Below, piece by piece: positions 44,363-48,398 of a stretch of 48,398 bases of DNA (its first letter is position 1; every line of letters begins with the position of its first letter). Where the stretch lies: NCBI GenBank assembly GCA_902556205.1, contig CACDVH010000009.1:1-48398 (forward strand). Direction: 5' to 3'. Both the position numbers and the translations under genes were made by a program. The notes below the pieces were generated by a model. The model saw only the letters and a program-made list of their open reading frames with translations. It was not told the origin of the DNA and made no database searches. The DNA comes from an uncultured Gammaproteobacteria bacterium (GTDB lineage: Bacteria; Pseudomonadota; Gammaproteobacteria; PS1; Pseudothioglobaceae).

Positions 44363-45765
44363 TGATTGTACCTGTAATCTTATCTGGTGGGAGTGGCACA
44401 AGGCTTTGGCCATTATCGAGAGTACTCCATCCAAAACAGTTTATTAATTTAATTAATAAGACATCTCTTTTTCAGGATACCATTATCAGATTGCCTAATA
44501 GTTGTTCTAGCCCAATTATTGTTTGTAATGAAGAACATCGTTTCTTAGCTGCAGAGCAATTACGTGAAATCGATAAAAAAACATCAGGAATTATTTTAGA
44601 ACCTGAAGGTAAAAATACTGCACCTGCCATAGCATTGTGCGCATTAAAATTAATTGCTGCTGCTGAAGATCCTGTAATGCTAATTCTATCGGCTGATCAT
44701 TTAATCAAAAATACTGACACCTTTCACCAGTCAGTTAAAGCTGCAAACAAACTCGCAGAAAATGGAAAACTAGTTACTTTTGGCATTTTTCCTGACAAAC
44801 CTGAAACTGGCTATGGTTACATAGAAGCAGATATAAATAGCAACAAAGATTATTACAGAATTAAATCATTTACCGAAAAACCAAATCATAAACAAGCTAC
44901 AAAGTATTTAAATTCTGACAATTACCTCTGGAATAGTGGCATGTTTATGTTTAAGGCGTCAGTTTATCTTGACGAATTAGAAAAATTTGAACCAAAAATA
45001 TTTTCTACATGTAAAGAGTCTTGCGCAGTTGAAAATATAGATTCAGATTTTATACGTATAGATAGAAATTTATTTAAAAAATGCCCAAGTAAGTCAATTG
45101 ACTACGCAGTAATGGAACATACTAATAAGGGTGTTGTAGTTCCATTTGATGCAGACTGGAGAGATGTTGGCTCCTGGTCATCATTGTGGGATGCAAAAAC
45201 TAAAGATAAAAATGATAACGTAATCGAGGGTGATGTTTTAATTGAGGACGTAAAAAATACATATGTATTCAGTTCAAATCGTTTAGTTTCTGTAGTTGGT
45301 GTTTCGAATCTAGTAATTGTTGATACTTTTGATGCTTTATTAGTTGCAGACAAAAAACAAACTAATAATATAAAAAAAATTGTTAATATACTTTATAAAG
45401 ATAAACGAAGTGAAGCATTAAATCATCGAAAAGTTCATAGACCATGGGGCAATTATGATTTAGTTGATAGTGGTGAAGGTTTTCAAGTTAAACGAATTGT
45501 TGTTAATCCTGGGGCAAAATTGTCTTTACAAAAACATAAATATCGAGCCGAGCACTGGGTTGTTGTCAAAGGAGTTGCATTTGTGACATGTGATAAAAAT
45601 AAATTTGTTCTAAATGAAAATCAATCAACATATATCCCAAAAGGATCTCTCCATAGACTAGAAAACCATCAAAATAGGCCTTTAGAAATTATCGAGATAC
45701 AAACTGGAAGTTATTTAAGTGAAGACGATATTGTTCGCAAAGACGATGAATATTCAAGAAAATAG
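44362..45765 (+). CDS. manC: Mannose-1-phosphate guanylyltransferase / mannose-6-phosphate isomerase
   Basis: The 467-residue bifunctional protein has the N-terminal GTP-transferase motif ILSGGSGTRLWPLSRVLHPKQF, ILEPEGKNTAPAIALCA, FTEKPNHKQA and NSGMFMF. A C-terminal cupin isomerase domain has HRPWGNYD, LSLQKHKYRAEHW and IPKGSLHRLEN. It makes GDP-mannose, feeding mannose, fucose or related sugars; no ManB or Gmd gene is visible in this window. The gene is translationally coupled to the preceding GT2. Length and motifs are normal. Confidence 0.93.
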   Translation: MIVPVILSGGSGTRLWPLSRVLHPKQFINLINKTSLFQDTIIRLPNSCSSPIIVCNEEHRFLAAEQLREIDKKTSGIILEPEGKNTAPAIALCALKLIAAAEDPVMLILSADHLIKNTDTFHQSVKAANKLAENGKLVTFGIFPDKPETGYGYIEADINSNKDYYRIKSFTEKPNHKQATKYLNSDNYLWNSGMFMFKASVYLDELEKFEPKIFSTCKESCAVENIDSDFIRIDRNLFKKCPSKSIDYAVMEHTNKGVVVPFDADWRDVGSWSSLWDAKTKDKNDNVIEGDVLIEDVKNTYVFSSNRLVSVVGVSNLVIVDTFDALLVADKKQTNNIKKIVNILYKDKRSEALNHRKVHRPWGNYDLVDSGEGFQVKRIVVNPGAKLSLQKHKYRAEHWVVVKGVAFVTCDKNKFVLNENQSTYIPKGSLHRLENHQNRPLEIIEIQTGSYLSEDDIVRKDDEYSRK

Positions 45766-45779
45766 AAAAGTAGTCGATG

Positions 45780-46502
45780 TTATCTTCTATCTTCATATTT
45801 TGTGAGAATCTTTGCTAGAAATAAATGAGGCAGTGTACGGTTAGTGACAGGAATCCTAGGCAATTTTAATATGTTTGATTCTAATGTTGTTCTGCCACGG
45901 GTCATTGTTGTTGCAGTTCTGTATCCAGCTTTTTCTACTAAAGTTAAATGAGATTCATTAAATCGCCCATAAGGATAACAAAAATCCTTGATTGGTATAT
46001 TGAATATTCCCTCAAGTTTAATTTTGCAATTGAGAATTTCTTTTTTAGATTTTTGCTCACTTAATTCTTCCAGTAGTGGGTGTGTTAGCGTATGAGCACC
46101 AATATCTAGCCCAGCACTAATCCACTCTTGTATTTCTGAATGAGTCATTAAAGGGCACTGAGTAATCCCTTTATCAATATCCCAAGTATTTGAAGAGCCA
46201 ATTCTTTCACTGACTAAATAACACGTTGCAGTAAAATTGTATTGATTTAATATAGGCGCAGCATTGATTAAGTTGTTTCGATATCCGTCATCAAAAGTAA
46301 TACCGACTACTTTGCCAGTTTTCTCTCCTTCTAGATAGGGAGTAAGCTCTCTCATACTAAGACCTTTATAACCGAGAATATTAAGAAGCTGCATTTGAAT
46401 CTTAAAACTCCTTGGAGAAACGTGCAAGCTTCGCATTACTGTAGATTTTGGCATCAATTCAATGCTGTGATACATCAATATTGGAATAACTTTTTTTGGC
46501 AT
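45780..46502 (-). CDS. Polysaccharide deacetylase (NodB-like)
   Basis: I start at ATG 46502 because AGGTGA lies three bases before it; the GTG at 46508 sits inside that site. The 240-residue protein has ILMYHSIE, ITFDDGYRNN with the metal Asp-Asp, DIGAHTLTHPLLEEL with the two His ligands, and CYPYGRFNE, all NodB homology motifs. There is no clear signal peptide. It should remove N- or O-acetyl groups from a glycan or its lipid-linked precursor. Its gene overlaps the stop region of the GT-A gene upstream, and its end lies 14 bases from manC, tail to tail. Confidence 0.83.
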   Translation of the reverse strand: MPKKVIPILMYHSIELMPKSTVMRSLHVSPRSFKIQMQLLNILGYKGLSMRELTPYLEGEKTGKVVGITFDDGYRNNLINAAPILNQYNFTATCYLVSERIGSSNTWDIDKGITQCPLMTHSEIQEWISAGLDIGAHTLTHPLLEELSEQKSKKEILNCKIKLEGIFNIPIKDFCYPYGRFNESHLTLVEKAGYRTATTMTRGRTTLESNILKLPRIPVTNRTLPHLFLAKILTKYEDRR

Positions 46503-46504
46503 AA

Positions 46505-47341
46505 TCACCTGAATAAATGCATAATTCTTTGCTTTATAACCTTAAATGCAGTTCGTTTAAGAACAACCTTTTGAGCTAAGGAGATTTTTTCGTCAATTGA
46601 TAACTCTTGGTATTTAGTTAAAAATTCCGAGATAATTGGTAAAACATGTTCTTTCTTTCTTGAAGTAGAATAGAGACTTACGTATTTTTTTCCTTCTATC
46701 ATTTTGTATTTTCTTAATAGAGATTCAGATAATGAGAATGGTTCAATAGTGTGTGCTGGTACTATATCAATAAAAACTTGCATCAATTTGTCTGCCCAAT
46801 CCAAACTATTGCGCATATTTGGCATAATGCCGACCATTAGAGAACCCCACATAGCAGATTTTGAAGATAGTTCATAAACATCATTATCAATTTGTATGGG
46901 CCTATTCCTCAAATATTCAGCATAAACTTTGAATCTTTGTCTATTATAAATCAATCCCTCATTAAGATAAAACAGGGCTTGATCTTCCCTTATTAAATCA
47001 AAAAGTGGTAAAGGTGACTTATGAAAATAGGTATCCGTATCTAAGAACAATATCTTGTCCTTTTCAGTCAATTTTAATTGGTCCATGATGTACGCCATAC
47101 CTCGATTTTTAATTCTAAAATGATACTTCCCATCTAGCGACCATTCTTTTATTTGTAGTTTGCTAATTGGAAAAATCTTAACTGGGTACTTTTCAAATTC
47201 ACTTGGTTTTTCTGTCAATATAACAATTTCAACTGGATCTTCAATTAAAAACCAATTCATAAAGGTCAAGAAGCTGAATATGGCGCCATCATAATAACCC
47301 TTGTTTTCACCATAAACAATGTATAAAAGAATTTTTCTCAT
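46505..47341 (-). CDS. GT-A-fold glycosyltransferase (GT8-like)
   Basis: The 278-residue protein has an N-terminal strand ILLYIVYGENKGYYDGAIFS, VEIVILTEKP, and the metal-binding ILFLDTDTYFHKSPLPLF with the DTD motif, resembling GT8/nucleotide-diphospho-sugar transferases. The C-terminal helices are basic (FKVIKQRIMHLFR) and may touch the membrane. It overlaps the GT9 gene by four bases (ATGA) and the deacetylase region downstream. The likely job is adding a core sugar. The specific sugar is unknown and the GT8 placement is tentative. Confidence 0.68.
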   Translation of the reverse strand: MRKILLYIVYGENKGYYDGAIFSFLTFMNWFLIEDPVEIVILTEKPSEFEKYPVKIFPISKLQIKEWSLDGKYHFRIKNRGMAYIMDQLKLTEKDKILFLDTDTYFHKSPLPLFDLIREDQALFYLNEGLIYNRQRFKVYAEYLRNRPIQIDNDVYELSSKSAMWGSLMVGIMPNMRNSLDWADKLMQVFIDIVPAHTIEPFSLSESLLRKYKMIEGKKYVSLYSTSRKKEHVLPIISEFLTKYQELSIDEKISLAQKVVLKRTAFKVIKQRIMHLFR

Positions 47342-48398
47342 GATTTATCTAATCTCAACTTTTTTTGATACCAATTCTTGAATTCATTAAAAACTAATTT
47401 AGGGCTTATATGATCTAAGCACTCACTTTTGCCATGCTGATTATTACAGCCCGCATTGCCACATGCAACGCAAGGCATATTTGCTTGAAAAATAGTAATA
47501 TTTCCATAGCTTTGTATGGGTTTGTCAATTGTGGCTGATTTTTGAAGTTCATTTGACCAAGGGGACCACATTTTTAAATTAGTTGGGCCAAAAATAGCAA
47601 AAATATGCTTATTTTGAGCTGCAGCAATATGCATATTTAGTGTATCCATACCAATGTAAGCTAATGATAATTTACTCAATGCAAAATACTCCTCTAAGGT
47701 TGTTTCACCTATTAAATCGAAAACATTAGGTAAGTCAGGTAGTTGATTTTTAATTTGAGTATCGATTTGATTCTTGCTACCTGTAATTACAACACTAACA
47801 TCTAAACTACTAAGCTTAACAAGTAATGCATCTCTTAAATGTTGTGGATATATTTTGTAGTAGTATTGAGCAGATGGATGAAAAATAACAAAATCTTTAA
47901 TGCCTTTTTGATCTAATATATTTTCTATTCTAGCAATGGTTGCTTTAGACACTTCAGGAGTATCTAGAATTTTTGCATAGCCAACCTTGAGCAAGTTAAG
48001 AGGCTCTAAGTTATTAAGAAGAATATGTTTAGATGTATCAAAAAAATAGTGATAAGCAAGAAGTGATTTTTTCCACCATGATTTACCTTTATTTTTTTCA
48101 ATTGCACTTATTGAAGTCTTACTCGCTAATATAGCGTAAAGAACACTTCGATCACTAGCAGTAAGATTTATGCTCAAGTCATACTTTCTTATGACTGAAG
48201 AAACAATATCTTTTTCTTGTTTCCAGCGTCTTTCACGTTTCTTTTTGTATGAAAATGTATGGATAAGATTAATATTCCGTAACAACTTAGCTACAGCCAA
48301 AGTATCGTCATTAACAAGCAGATCAATCTGCGGTGAGTTGTAATATTCATAAAGAGTGCTAATCAATGTTTGGCTTAGAAATACATCTCCATTAGAGC
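47338..48398 (-). CDS. Family 9 glycosyltransferase (heptosyltransferase-like), N-terminus cut by window edge
   Basis: The frame stays open to the right edge, reading SNGDVFLSQTLISTLYEYY before the first internal TTG. GDVFLSQTLI is the GT9 N-terminal pattern GDVxLTTPLI, so the true start lies outside. The visible 350 or so residues contain FVIFHPSAQYYYKIYP, VVITGSKNQ, AYIGMDTLNMHIAAAQNKHIF, IFGPTNLKMWSPW and a late Cys-rich CVACGNAGCNNQHGKSECL. This is the WaaQ/WaaF-like ADP-heptose transferase family. The second GT9 here, waaF at 40817-41749, is distinct. It likely adds a further heptose to the core. Confidence 0.83.
   Translation of the reverse strand, partial: SNGDVFLSQTLISTLYEYYNSPQIDLLVNDDTLAVAKLLRNINLIHTFSYKKKRERRWKQEKDIVSSVIRKYDLSINLTASDRSVLYAILASKTSISAIEKNKGKSWWKKSLLAYHYFFDTSKHILLNNLEPLNLLKVGYAKILDTPEVSKATIARIENILDQKGIKDFVIFHPSAQYYYKIYPQHLRDALLVKLSSLDVSVVITGSKNQIDTQIKNQLPDLPNVFDLIGETTLEEYFALSKLSLAYIGMDTLNMHIAAAQNKHIFAIFGPTNLKMWSPWSNELQKSATIDKPIQSYGNITIFQANMPCVACGNAGCNNQHGKSECLDHISPKLVFNEFKNWYQKKLRLDKS

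Overview
This 48.4 kb window is a large envelope-glycan locus from an AT-rich (very roughly one-third G+C by eye) Gram-negative bacterium. It contains a full-length two-domain HldE, HldD, GmhA and WaaF (ADP-heptose/LPS core synthesis) plus GlmS, GalU and a bifunctional ManC. Gene content and style suit a free-living, possibly marine, gammaproteobacterium. HldD and HldE also look to me like campylobacterial versions, so I cannot fix the taxon without a search. I see no tRNA, rRNA, CRISPR array, integrase, transposase or insertion sequence, and no gene-free stretch longer than about 180 bases.

Region A (1-30709) is one unbroken run of 31 minus-strand genes, read from right to left, many overlapping by a few bases. 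It begins with a Wzy/O-antigen-ligase-type membrane protein and a NodU-type carbamoyltransferase. A C3/acyl/oxidation group follows (GAPDH paralogue, SAM methyltransferase, acyl carrier protein, Tat-type small subunit, GMC oxidoreductase), then a PglK-like ABC flippase. Next comes a nonulosonic-acid-like block: PseB-type dehydratase, aldo/keto reductase, SpsF-type cytidylyltransferase, DegT aminotransferase, RmlD-type reductase, NeuB-type synthase and a GT2. After that come a DUF4910 protein, an acyl-AMP ligase, an IMPase-family phosphatase, a VOC protein, an AAC(3)-fold acyltransferase, a LIC12162-type transferase, a NeuA-like cytidylyltransferase and a second methyltransferase. The run ends with decoration genes: a CDP-glycerol-transferase-like protein, a 2-hydroxyacid dehydrogenase, APS kinase, PAPS sulfotransferase, TagD-like cytidylyltransferase, LicD, a HAD phosphatase and an edge-truncated TauE/SafE permease. 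Together these suggest a nonulosonate-containing glycan that may be sulfated, (glycero)phosphorylated, carbamoylated and acylated.

Region B (30710-36995) starts with glmS on the plus strand. A convergent lipoprotein gene with a heptad-repeat tail follows, then a compact plus-strand operon: SxtJ-like membrane protein, a 49-residue DUF5989 protein that seems to start at ATT, a second carbamoyltransferase and an SGNH hydrolase.

Region C (36996-48398) is the LPS core/nucleotide-sugar part: galU-hldD-hldE-gmhA on plus. It meets waaF and two GT2 genes on minus tail to tail, with overlapping stop codons. A divergent WaaE-like GT2 plus manC lies next on plus. Last is a minus operon of a GT9 (cut by the right edge), a GT-A-fold transferase and a polysaccharide deacetylase.

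The most unusual parts are the Tat-subunit/GMC/ACP/GAPDH group, the nonulosonate-like block without visible PseG or PseH, the sulfation and glycerol-phosphate-like end, and the ATT-start DUF5989 gene. All functional assignments come from reading motifs by eye. None was confirmed by a database search.
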